Positions 1-6,378 of a DNA stretch of 11,048 nt are shown piece by piece (positions within the stretch are counted from its first letter, which is position 1; every line of letters begins with the position of its first letter). The position numbers and the translations under genes were made by a program. The notes beneath the pieces were generated by a model. It was given only the letters and a program-made list of their open reading frames with translations, searched no databases and was not told the origin of the DNA. Where the stretch lies: positions 1 through 11,048 of the forward strand of contig QJYE01000141.1 of NCBI GenBank assembly GCA_003235785.1, in the 5' to 3' direction. The DNA is from Nitrospirota bacterium (GTDB lineage Bacteria; Nitrospirota; Nitrospiria; Nitrospirales; UBA8639).

Positions 1-465
1 GATAGTCTGAGCATCTTTTTAGTGTTAATCGCATTAGGGTTTATCTTCGGGAAGTTAGCGGAAAGCCGGCATTACCGGTCCATTCATGCTCGAGAGGGAA
101 TGTTGGTTCGTCTTCCGGCAACCTCTTGTAAAAACCCCATGAAGAACAGTTCACTCATCAGTCATGCCGAGTTGGTCCATGGCCATGTGGTCATTTCAGT
201 GGATTTCTTCAAACAAATACTGGCCGGACTGCGGAGCCTCTTTGGTGGCACGATTCAATCGTATGAAACCCTCTTGGATCGCGCCCGCCGCGAAGCCATT
301 CTCCGCATGAAGGAACGGTGTCCGACCGCTGACCAAATCCTCAATATCCGCATTGAAACCTCCTCTATTTCTAAGGGGGAGAGTGGTGATCGGATTGGGG
401 CCGTTGAAGTGTTAGCTTATGGCACCGCCATCTATTTTCACCAAGCCTCACCTCCACACCCGTGA
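1..465 (+). CDS. YbjQ/UPF0145-family putative heavy-metal-binding protein, membrane-anchored (5' end outside window)
   Basis: The reading frame is open from the first base, so the start probably lies upstream; a GTG at 22 is an internal possibility but would cut into the hydrophobic segment. The visible N-terminus (SIFLVLIALGFIFGKLA) looks like a single membrane segment, followed by a short soluble linker. The C-terminal half carries the YbjQ_1 pattern: FGGTIQSYETLLDRAR, then REAILRMKE, a divergent ADQILNIRIETSSI strand and the closing EVLAYGTAI. Family members are small oligomeric proteins called putative heavy-metal binders; their biochemical role is not established. The stop codon overlaps the GTG start of the M48 peptidase gene by 4 nt (GTGA at 462-465), which points to translational coupling and a shared envelope role. 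Family assignment is firm; function is not. Confidence 0.85.
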   Translation, partial: DSLSIFLVLIALGFIFGKLAESRHYRSIHAREGMLVRLPATSCKNPMKNSSLISHAELVHGHVVISVDFFKQILAGLRSLFGGTIQSYETLLDRARREAILRMKERCPTADQILNIRIETSSISKGESGDRIGAVEVLAYGTAIYFHQASPPHP

Positions 466-1277
466 ACTACCAACCCTCCCTCCCCACACACAACGACAAT
501 GTCTCGCATCAACAACCACTGCGAGAATTTTTCATGCTCATGGCCGGCGTGGTCATCTTTGTCCTCATCGGCTATTGGGCTCTGGGTTTGGTTGTGGACG
601 TGGCGGTTGATTATCTCTCCTCCGAACAAGAAACCAAACTTTTTTCCACGGTTGATTTCAATTGGGATTTCGGAGAAGAGTCGATACCAGAAGAGCAAGC
701 CAAGCTCCAACGTCTTGTAGACTCACTTGCTCCCTGCCTCGCCCTACCCTATCCCATTACCGTAAGCCTTGTGAAATCTGAAGTCGTGAATGCCATGGCG
801 ATTCCGGGAGGGAAAATGGTGGTCTTCTCCGGACTGGTAGATTCTCTTTCCTCAACAAATGGCCTGATGTTTATCTTGGCCCATGAGCTCGGACATTTCA
901 AAAATCGCGATCACCTGAGATTAATGGGAAGAGGGATTGTCTTGAGCATCTTGGCCATGTTGGCCTTTGGGGGAGATTCAGGCATTTCGGATATATTGGC
1001 CTCTACGATAAATCTACGAACAGCGAAATATTCCCAAACCCGTGAAAGCCAGGCCGACCACACCGCTCTCGAGGCGCTGCAATGCCACTTCGGACATGTC
1101 GGCGGCGCCACCGAACTCTTTGAAACCCTCCAAGCTCAAGATGCCGAAGCTGATTTTGGATTAACCCACTACTTTTCCACCCACCCCGAACTCCAACAAC
1201 GCATAGACGACCTCCACAAATTCACCCGGGAATCGGGTTATACTGTCAAAGACCCCCAAGTACTCATGCAACAATAA
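462..1277 (+). CDS. M48-family membrane zinc metallopeptidase
   Basis: A 271-residue protein with an N-terminal membrane segment at about residues 24-45 (FMLMAGVVIFVLIGYWALGL), then a soluble catalytic domain. The M48 landmarks are complete: NAMAIPGGKMVVFSGL (110-125), the zinc motif HELGH (141-145), and the third zinc ligand E195 in RESQAD (194-199). A moderately hydrophobic stretch at about 158-170 follows the zinc helix, as in HtpX/Oma1-like relatives. The C-terminal HYFSTHPELQQRI motif is also typical of M48. Proteins of this family degrade damaged or misfolded membrane and periplasmic proteins. The GTG start at 462 overlaps the stop of the YbjQ-like gene, so the two are probably co-translated. 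Soluble-domain orientation (probably periplasmic) is inferred from one clear N-terminal anchor. Subfamily and substrates cannot be read from sequence. Confidence 0.93.
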   Translation: MNYQPSLPTHNDNVSHQQPLREFFMLMAGVVIFVLIGYWALGLVVDVAVDYLSSEQETKLFSTVDFNWDFGEESIPEEQAKLQRLVDSLAPCLALPYPITVSLVKSEVVNAMAIPGGKMVVFSGLVDSLSSTNGLMFILAHELGHFKNRDHLRLMGRGIVLSILAMLAFGGDSGISDILASTINLRTAKYSQTRESQADHTALEALQCHFGHVGGATELFETLQAQDAEADFGLTHYFSTHPELQQRIDDLHKFTRESGYTVKDPQVLMQQ

Positions 1278-1373
1278 GAAAAGGATTCAATGTTCCAACT
1301 ATAGAAGGACGCTTGCCCGATAGCCGAAAACTCTTAATCAGGCTATCATCATTCTCCAATTGGAAATCGAAAC

Positions 1374-2093
1374 ATGGCCACATCCTGGAACACGATCATC
1401 AATGATTTGAACGATGAGTTGGCGCAACTCACGTTCAGTGCTCCCGTGAAGACGATCTATAATCCTCTGGTGTATGCCCGTCGGGCACACGATCAATTCA
1501 TCCGTCGGTTTGGTAATGGCAGAAAAGAAACGATTTTTTTAGGGATGAACCCCGGTCCCTATGGGATGGCGCAAACTGGGGTGCCATTCGGTGAAATCGC
1601 ACATGTCCGAGATTGGCTCGGGATTACATGTCCTATCGATCGCCCTCAGGTGGAACATCCTAAGCGACCCATTCAGGGATTTGATTGCGCTCGAAGTGAA
1701 ATCAGCGGACAACGGTTGTGGGGATTCTTCAAAGAAAAGTTCCGGGACCCCGAAGCCTTCTTTGCACGTTTCTTCGTGGTGAATTACTGCCCGTTGGTCT
1801 TCATGGAAGAGAGCGGTAAAAATCGAACCCCGGATAAACTTCCCACACATGAGCGTGAAGCCGTTTTTGCGATCTGTGATCTGGCACTCACGCGCATTGT
1901 CGATCGTCTTCAGCCAGACTTCGTTATTGGCGTGGGCCAATTCGCCACAAACCGTGCCAAAGCTGCGCTTGGGCATCATCCGATTTCAATTGGGACAATC
2001 TTACATCCAAGCCCTGCCAGTCCAGCTGCTAATCGGGGGTGGGCGGAAGCTGCAGAAAAACAACTTCAATCCCTGGGACTCCGGCTTCCCTAG
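1374..2093 (+). CDS. smug1: SMUG1-type uracil-DNA glycosylase (UDG family 3)
   Basis: A 239-residue DNA repair enzyme that removes uracil, and in characterised relatives 5-hydroxymethyluracil, from DNA, starting base excision repair. The family 3 signature is nearly identical to animal SMUG1: GMNPGPYGMAQTGVPFGE at residues 57-74, with N59 as the water-activating residue. The second motif, HPSPASPAANRGW, begins at H211, the catalytic histidine. N137 in VNYCPL matches the uracil-recognising asparagine. Motif order and length fit bacterial SMUG1 proteins such as the one from Geobacter. The ATG has only a weak ribosome-binding site (GGA at 1362-1364, inside a TCCAATTGGA palindrome). The gene is 96 bp downstream of the M48 gene with a small hairpin between, so it may be a separate unit. 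SMUG1 is sporadic in bacteria, which suggests horizontal acquisition in the lineage. Confidence 0.94.
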   Translation: MATSWNTIINDLNDELAQLTFSAPVKTIYNPLVYARRAHDQFIRRFGNGRKETIFLGMNPGPYGMAQTGVPFGEIAHVRDWLGITCPIDRPQVEHPKRPIQGFDCARSEISGQRLWGFFKEKFRDPEAFFARFFVVNYCPLVFMEESGKNRTPDKLPTHEREAVFAICDLALTRIVDRLQPDFVIGVGQFATNRAKAALGHHPISIGTILHPSPASPAANRGWAEAAEKQLQSLGLRLP

Positions 2094-2526
2094 CCATTTA
2101 TCGGCACAGAGAGATTTGCCGCACGATGCCATTACTCCTGACAAGCTGATCTTTATGGTCTTGATCTAAAAACGTGTTCTATCGACTGACTGGCATCCAC
2201 CACATTACAAAAGAACTTCAGCCAAACATCCACACGTTGTGAGATGAAAGAAGGCCTTGCCTGTGCGAAAACTCCCCCCAATGTCTTTAGCTGTTGATTG
2301 CTGAACAACAAATATCTTGAAACGTGTCTTCTAATTTCCCATTCAACCTCGGTTGAACCATCATAACGCTGGAATGTTCGTGCCCAGGTTTCAACCATGC
2401 CGTAGACTTTTGGAAAGGATTGACAAATTACTGGAAACTTTCGACAATCGTCGCATCCACCCTACGCCGGCTTCACAGCAGGTGTGAGGAAAGAAACAGA
2501 CGCAGTTTTTTGAAAGAACGAACCTC
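2094..2526. other. Spacer without a convincing gene; possible degraded minus-strand ORF
   Basis: This 433-bp stretch between the SMUG1 and HNH genes has no recognisable plus-strand gene. On the minus strand an 81-codon frame runs from an ATG at 2398 to a stop at 2153. It is rich in W, F, R and Q, and the frame stays open upstream of the ATG for about 20 codons (beginning GGCDDCRKFPVICQ). I match it to no family. It lacks a clear ribosome-binding site and could be a gene remnant or chance. No tRNA, transposon end or strong terminator is visible; a 5-bp hairpin at 2102-2121 has no T tract. Confidence 0.4.
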
Positions 2527-2880
2527 ATGGGGAATTCATACAAAGGTCGACCAAAATTACGACGACTCCAAAAACCGGCAGTCGATAAGCCGGTTGACCA
2601 GATTCTCAAAGAACTCCGCCCCAAGCCTTCCTCCTCCAGCAACAGCACCTATCGGGAACAGTCACTCAAGATCCACGGGCTGATCTGCGCAAAATGCGCC
2701 AGAGAGTTCGACCTCAAGACCAGACACCTCCTGACGGTGCATCACAAAGACGGCAATCACCACAACAACCCCCCGGACGGATCGAACTGGGAAAACCTCT
2801 GCACCTATTGTCATGATGATGAACACAGTCGGGGAATCCTTGGTGATTACCTGCGGAAGGCCAAAGAAGACAAGGCATAG
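2527..2880 (+). CDS. yajD: YajD-family HNH nuclease-like protein
   Basis: A 117-residue protein with a basic, proline- and serine-rich N-terminal extension (about residues 1-40) and a YajD-like HNH domain. The core starts with YREQSLKIHGLICAKC and resembles E. coli YajD throughout. Two zinc knuckles are visible: C54-x2-C57 and C92-x2-C95. The beta-beta-alpha-metal active site is made of H72/H73 in TVHHKDGNHHNNP, N90 in WENLC, and H96 and H100 in CHDDEH. These would bind one catalytic metal and cut DNA, but no substrate or role is established for YajD proteins. The ATG at 2527 is the first usable start in the frame; no strong Shine-Dalgarno precedes it (GAAAG at 2512-2516 is the nearest purine run). 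It stands alone rather than with restriction or phage genes, so a defence role is not supported by context. Confidence 0.85.
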   Translation: MGNSYKGRPKLRRLQKPAVDKPVDQILKELRPKPSSSSNSTYREQSLKIHGLICAKCAREFDLKTRHLLTVHHKDGNHHNNPPDGSNWENLCTYCHDDEHSRGILGDYLRKAKEDKA

Positions 2881-2959
2881 GGAATCTGGCTACAATCCTT
2901 TAACGCAACAACCTTTATCATTTGAGCTCAAACAGACTTTGTGGAAGGCAGATAATTCT

Positions 2960-3376
2960 ATGCTGAGAAAAAAATCACTCATGGGGATGCATGGCATCTA
3001 TGTGGTCGTTGAAGACGTGGGACCGGAACTGAAGGGAGTAGTAACCCGAACTGCATTGCGAAAACGCGTGGAGATGCAACTACGAACGGCAGGGATTCGC
3101 ATCGTCAAGGAACTGGAAGCAGCCAAATTGCCGGGTGAGCCGTATTTATATCTCAATATCGCCGCTCTGCCCTTAGGTCCCAAGCGCTACGCCTGCCGGA
3201 TCGACCTGGAGATCCATCAATTGGTGGCCCTCGTACACCACTCCGCCAGCGGACATGCCAGCACCTGGGAACAAGGCGTCGTGACAACCGGGGGCGTCCA
3301 AACCATTTACGACAATGTCGACGAACTCGTCTTCGATTTTATTTGCGATTATCTGGCGATGAACCCCGATGGGTAA
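2960..3376 (+). CDS. Conserved protein of unknown function
   Basis: The frame is open from 2813, inside the 3' end of the HNH gene, but the upstream part lacks conserved character. I place the start at the ATG at 2960, preceded by GGAAGG at 2943-2948 (11 nt spacing). This gives 138 residues. ATGs at 2981 and 2987 are alternatives. The body (GIYVVVEDVGPEL, then VEMQLRTAGIRIV, EPYLYLNI, a Y-x-C-x-I-D-L-E strand, ASTWEQGVVTTGG, and a terminal DELVFDFICDYLAMNP) follows a pattern I recognise from hypothetical proteins that are usually exported. Here no signal peptide is visible from any of the starts, which is odd. No catalytic motif is seen. It could be a small alpha/beta domain of an envelope protein; function unknown. 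It is 79 bp past the HNH stop. Confidence 0.7.
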   Translation: MLRKKSLMGMHGIYVVVEDVGPELKGVVTRTALRKRVEMQLRTAGIRIVKELEAAKLPGEPYLYLNIAALPLGPKRYACRIDLEIHQLVALVHHSASGHASTWEQGVVTTGGVQTIYDNVDELVFDFICDYLAMNPDG

Positions 3377-3435
3377 CACGTCGACCCAATCCTGTACGAA
3401 ACGCACGCCACACATTCCGGATAACGGAGAGACTA

Positions 3436-3453
3436 CATCCCTCTCAAGGGATG
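3436..3453. terminator. Short hairpin in the spacer before ppiC
   Basis: CATCCCT and AGGGATG form a perfect 7-bp stem with a CTCA loop. No T tract follows, so a terminator role for the upstream gene is only possible. The rest of the 3377-3584 spacer has no gene; an AT-rich TATATT at 3558-3563 could be a -10 for ppiC but no -35 is convincing. Confidence 0.3.
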
Positions 3454-3584
3454 GCAGCGAGACGTTCATGAAGCTGCTGCCTCAGCGGTGTCCCCTACGT
3501 GATTCTGATGGATATTTGACGTCAGTCCGCCAATCATGAGAAAAAGACGTTTGTCCATATATTTAGCCTCAAAGGAGAACACTC

Positions 3585-3866
3585 ATGGCGAAAGCGCGAG
3601 CCCGTCACATTTTGGTTTCTACAGAAGAAGCCTGCAACAACTTGAAAACACAAATTGAGGGCGGTGGAGATTTTGCCGCCGTCGCCAAGGAACATTCCAC
3701 CTGTCCATCAGGCAAACAAGGTGGAGACTTGGGCGAATTTGGTCCCGGCCAAATGGTCAAAGAATTTGATACCGTCGTGTTTAGCGGCGAACTCGGCAAG
3801 GTCCATGGACCTGTGAAAACGCAGTTTGGGTACCATCTGCTTGAAATCACTAGCCGCACTCCATAA
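3585..3866 (+). CDS. ppiC: Parvulin-type peptidyl-prolyl cis-trans isomerase PpiC
   Basis: A 93-residue single-domain parvulin, the same length as E. coli PpiC and similar along its whole length. It has no signal peptide or membrane segment, so it acts in the cytoplasm, catalysing cis-trans isomerisation of peptide bonds before proline. The landmarks are ARHILV at residues 6-11 (active-site histidine at 8), FAAVAKEHSTCPSGKQGGDLGEF in the centre with the catalytic-site cysteine and acidic strand, GQMVKEFD, and the closing QFGYHLLEI with the second conserved histidine. The start is well supported: AAAGGAG at 3571-3577 lies 7 nt before the ATG. The gene appears monocistronic, followed 10 nt after the stop by a strong hairpin. 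Client proteins are not known for this family. Confidence 0.95.
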   Translation: MAKARARHILVSTEEACNNLKTQIEGGGDFAAVAKEHSTCPSGKQGGDLGEFGPGQMVKEFDTVVFSGELGKVHGPVKTQFGYHLLEITSRTP

Positions 3867-3876
3867 ATTACAGGGC

Positions 3877-3905
3877 AAGGGCATAGTCCTCGTGGCTATG
3901 CCCTT
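3877..3905 (+). terminator. Intrinsic terminator-like hairpin after ppiC
   Basis: AAGGGCATAG pairs perfectly with CTATGCCCTT (10 bp, extendable by a T-G and a C-G pair) around a short loop. It begins 10 nt after the ppiC stop. The downstream tract is pyrimidine-rich but C-interrupted (a run of eight C at 3911-3918, then TTCTTTT), so it is not an ideal U tract. It separates ppiC from the phosphonate gene. Confidence 0.75.
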
Positions 3906-4029
3906 CTCCTCCCCCCCCATTCTTTTCGAACCCGCCCCGTGCTTTGCCCCGCATCATTCCCCCTCTCACGTTCCTCCGGCAACTGCAAGGGCAACACATG
4001 TGGTCGAAGGGCATAAAACATTAAAAGGT

Positions 4030-4059
4030 TTGGCAGTACGATTCCCCTTGATGTAGACT
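4030..4059 (+). promoter_or_regulatory. Candidate sigma70-type promoter for the PEP mutase gene
   Basis: TTGGCA at 4030-4035 (5 of 6 to the -35 consensus) and TAGACT at 4054-4059 (4 of 6 to the -10) are separated by 18 nt. Transcription would begin near 4066, giving about 40 nt of leader before the ATG at 4107 but almost none before the TTG at 4071. The match is modest. Confidence 0.28.
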
Positions 4060-4106
4060 TCTGTACTTCATTGAACCACCTGACTGAAACACTATCACCT
4101 TTTCTC

Positions 4107-5744
4107 ATGATGCCACGCGAACTCCAATCACCAAAATCAACACAATTCAAACAACTTCTTCTGTCCACGCAGCTTGAATTTATTTGTGAGGCTCACAATG
4201 GTCTCAGCGCCAAAATTGTCGAGGAAGCGGGTTTCCACGGCATCTGGGCAAGTGGGCTCTCCATCTCGGCACAATTTGGTGTTCGCGATAATAACGAGGC
4301 CAGTTGGACACAGGTTCTGGACAATCTGGAATTTATGTCTGACGCCACCCACATTCCTATTTTGCTTGATGGCGACACGGGCTATGGCAATTTCAATAAT
4401 ATGCAGCGCCTGATTCGAAAATTGGAACAACGCCACATTGCGGCGGTTTGTATTGAAGATAAGCAGTTTCCCAAGACCAACAGCTTTCTCAAGGGAGATA
4501 CGCAACCCCTCGCCGATATGGATGAGTTTTGTGGAAAGATCAAAGCCGGCAAAGATGCGCAGTCTGACCCTGATTTCTGCATTATCGCCCGCGTCGAAGC
4601 GTTCATTTGCGGATGGGGTTTGGCCGAGGCCTTGCGACGAGCCGAAGCCTATCACCAAGCGGGTGCAGACGGCATTTTAATTCACAGCGCGTTAGCCGTG
4701 CCTGATGAAATCTTGGCGTTCAAACGTGAATGGGCAAACCGGTGCCCTGTAGTCATCGTTCCGACCAAGTACTATGCCACTCCTACAGATGTCTTCCGCC
4801 AGCATGGGTTCTCCCTGGTCATTTGGGCCAATCATATGCTCCGCTCAGCCATTGCCAGCATGCAAGCTACCGCACGCACGCTGAAAGAACACGAAAACCT
4901 TTTATCGATTGAAGATCACATCGTGCCGGTGGCTGAAGTCTTCCGTCTGCAAGGAGCAGCTGAACTCATGGAGGCCGAGCAACGCTACCTTCCGAAAACG
5001 TCCGACCATGCTTCAGCGATTGTCCTTGCCGCCTCTCGGGGAGATGAGCTGGGTGAACTGACGGAAGATAAACCCAAGACCATGGTCTCTATTCGGGGTG
5101 TTCCGATCTTATCGCATATTGTCGATGCCTATAATGCTGTAGGCATTAAAAACATTACAGTGGTCCGCGGTTATAAAAAAGAGGCCGTCAACCTCCCTCA
5201 TTTGGCATACGTGGATAATGACGATTTTGCCACAACCGGCGAATTAGACTCGCTGTTCAAAGCACTTCAAGCCAAAGGTCAACACGATCATGACCTCATC
5301 ATTTCCTATGGTGACGTGTTGTTTAATTCCTATATCCCGCAAGCGTTGCTTCAGGAAAAAGAGGATTTTGTCATTTTTGTGGACAGCGATTGGCAGGAGA
5401 AAACCAGTTATACCCGCCTGGGAGGATTTGCAGAATGCACGGCGCCAAATTCTCGCAAGGCCTTTAATGCGCAAATCCATCTCACACAGTTGGGGACATC
5501 TCTCCCTACGGAAAAAATTCATGGCGTCTGGATGGGATTTCTCAAAGTCTCCTCTTCTGGTGCAAAACAACTCCAGACGTTGCTACCCGAAATTCTTGCC
5601 CATTCTGGCAATCACAAAGCCGGAATGGCGACATTGTTTCAAGAATTACTCAAAAACCATCAAACGATTCGCGTGCTCTACACCGTCGGGCATTGGCTCG
5701 ACATCAACAATTTAGACGATGTCATCCAGGCTGGAAACTTTTAA
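4107..5744 (+). CDS. pepM: Phosphoenolpyruvate mutase fused to a nucleotidyltransferase domain (phosphonate biosynthesis)
   Basis: A 545-residue two-domain protein. Residues ~10-298 are a PEP mutase, converting phosphoenolpyruvate to phosphonopyruvate, the C-P bond-forming entry step of phosphonate biosynthesis. They closely resemble the mussel enzyme: D61 in GVRDNNEASW, D88 and D90 in LLDGDTGYGN, E117, and the diagnostic lid EDKQFPKTNS with K123, N125 and S126, which separates PEP mutases from isocitrate lyase relatives. Residues ~304-545 are an NTP-transferase fold: AIVLAASRGDELGELT, PKTM with K324, TTGELDSL (376-383) and a metal-binding SYGD (D403). By analogy with PntC-like domains it may activate a phosphonate with CTP; this is inference. 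The frame extends to a TTG at 4071, but starting at ATG 4107 (or 4110) matches the mussel N-terminus. No Shine-Dalgarno is clear. No decarboxylase, transaminase or transferase gene is adjacent. Confidence 0.93.
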   Translation: MMPRELQSPKSTQFKQLLLSTQLEFICEAHNGLSAKIVEEAGFHGIWASGLSISAQFGVRDNNEASWTQVLDNLEFMSDATHIPILLDGDTGYGNFNNMQRLIRKLEQRHIAAVCIEDKQFPKTNSFLKGDTQPLADMDEFCGKIKAGKDAQSDPDFCIIARVEAFICGWGLAEALRRAEAYHQAGADGILIHSALAVPDEILAFKREWANRCPVVIVPTKYYATPTDVFRQHGFSLVIWANHMLRSAIASMQATARTLKEHENLLSIEDHIVPVAEVFRLQGAAELMEAEQRYLPKTSDHASAIVLAASRGDELGELTEDKPKTMVSIRGVPILSHIVDAYNAVGIKNITVVRGYKKEAVNLPHLAYVDNDDFATTGELDSLFKALQAKGQHDHDLIISYGDVLFNSYIPQALLQEKEDFVIFVDSDWQEKTSYTRLGGFAECTAPNSRKAFNAQIHLTQLGTSLPTEKIHGVWMGFLKVSSSGAKQLQTLLPEILAHSGNHKAGMATLFQELLKNHQTIRVLYTVGHWLDINNLDDVIQAGNF

Positions 5745-5808
5745 GCATTCTCCAGTAAACCTCCACCTGCGTTTTCTGGAAACTCGAACAGGATAGGAAC
5801 CCTCATAC

Positions 5809-6012
5809 ATGAAACTTTCAGAACTGTCTCAACAAAAATTCAAGGAACTGGTCAACGGCCTGGTCGATGATCGTCTGTGTGACCTGTTAGGCGACCCCGA
5901 TCTTGGATTGCCGTTGGACGAAACGGTTCGGGCCAGACTCAAAGAATCCTTGGCATCATCGGAACGGACAACCGGGGATGAGATTGCCGAAAAACTCGGC
6001 CTCCGCTGGTAA
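5809..6012 (+). CDS. Small antitoxin of a type II toxin-antitoxin pair
   Basis: A 67-residue acidic, helical protein immediately upstream of a RelE/ParE-like toxin gene. It follows a layout seen in small antitoxins partnered with RelE/ParE toxins: an N-terminal helix, a GDPDLGLPLDETVRARLKESL middle segment, and a C-terminal EIAEKLGLRW that would wrap the toxin. No clear ribbon-helix-helix or helix-turn-helix DNA-binding domain can be named, so autoregulation is uncertain. The start is supported by AGGA at 5795-5798, 10 nt before the ATG. It begins 64 bp after the PEP mutase stop with no strong terminator between them, so some read-through is possible. Identification rests mainly on the neighbour and the C-terminal motif. 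Confidence 0.72.
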   Translation: MKLSELSQQKFKELVNGLVDDRLCDLLGDPDLGLPLDETVRARLKESLASSERTTGDEIAEKLGLRW

Positions 6013-6019
6013 CCCCCCC

Positions 6020-6298
6020 ATGCCCTGGTATCGCATCAGCTACCTCCCTGCCGTGCTCAACGATCTCCGTGCTCCTGAACAGACCATGGCCCAGCGCCTG
6101 TTGGATAAAACCAAATGGCTGGCTTCCAACGCGGTGAATCTTCGTCACGACTCCATGCATCCCGACTTGCCAGGCATGATCCAATATGCCGTCGCCAATT
6201 GGCGCATACTCTATTCCATTGATCGGGAAGACCATGTCGTGGCGATTCACCGAATATGTACCCGTGGTGAATTGTATCGACGAGCATCTCAATCTTGA
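6020..6298 (+). CDS. RelE/ParE-family toxin
   Basis: A 92-residue protein. The longer open frame reaches back to 5903, but that portion is an out-of-frame overlap with the antitoxin; the ATG at 6020, 7 nt after the antitoxin stop, fits toxin length and coupled translation. RelE/ParE features are the N-terminal YRISYLPAVLNDL strand-helix, the central NWRILYSID strand with R62, and the C-terminal AIHRICTRGELYR with R78, R82 and Y86. Family members either cleave mRNA on the ribosome (RelE) or poison gyrase (ParE); which applies cannot be decided here. No Shine-Dalgarno is visible (a run of C precedes the ATG), so expression probably depends on antitoxin translation. The pair is intact, with no frameshift. 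Confidence 0.8.
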   Translation: MPWYRISYLPAVLNDLRAPEQTMAQRLLDKTKWLASNAVNLRHDSMHPDLPGMIQYAVANWRILYSIDREDHVVAIHRICTRGELYRRASQS

Positions 6299-6378
6299 CC
6301 ATTGAGTTGCATGAGAAAAAGACCACCAGCCCAGTAATCTCTCATTTTTCCGTGCCAAAAATATTCCCGAGTAAACCC

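Noticed and set aside
1319..1347. GATAGCC/GGCTATC inverted repeat between the M48 and SMUG1 genes
   Set aside because: The stem is only 7 bp with a 15-nt loop and no T tract follows, so it is too weak to call a terminator.
2391..2648. 85-codon minus-strand frame opposite the HNH gene
   Set aside because: It lies antisense to a confidently identified gene and has low-complexity, shadow-like composition.
2527..2880. HNH gene as part of a defence or restriction system
   Set aside because: It matches housekeeping-type YajD, and no methyltransferase, helicase or phage gene is nearby.
2921..2932. 12-bp palindrome TTTGAGCTCAAA upstream of the unknown gene at 2960
   Set aside because: It could be an operator, but one such palindrome is expected by chance at this scale and no promoter lies around it.
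4137..4658. 173-codon minus-strand frame inside the PEP mutase gene
   Set aside because: Antisense shadow of a conserved gene; no family features or ribosome-binding site.
6311..6349. ATGAGA/TCTCAT inverted repeat followed by TTTTT after the toxin gene
   Set aside because: The 6-bp AT-rich stem with a 23-nt loop is unlikely to terminate transcription.
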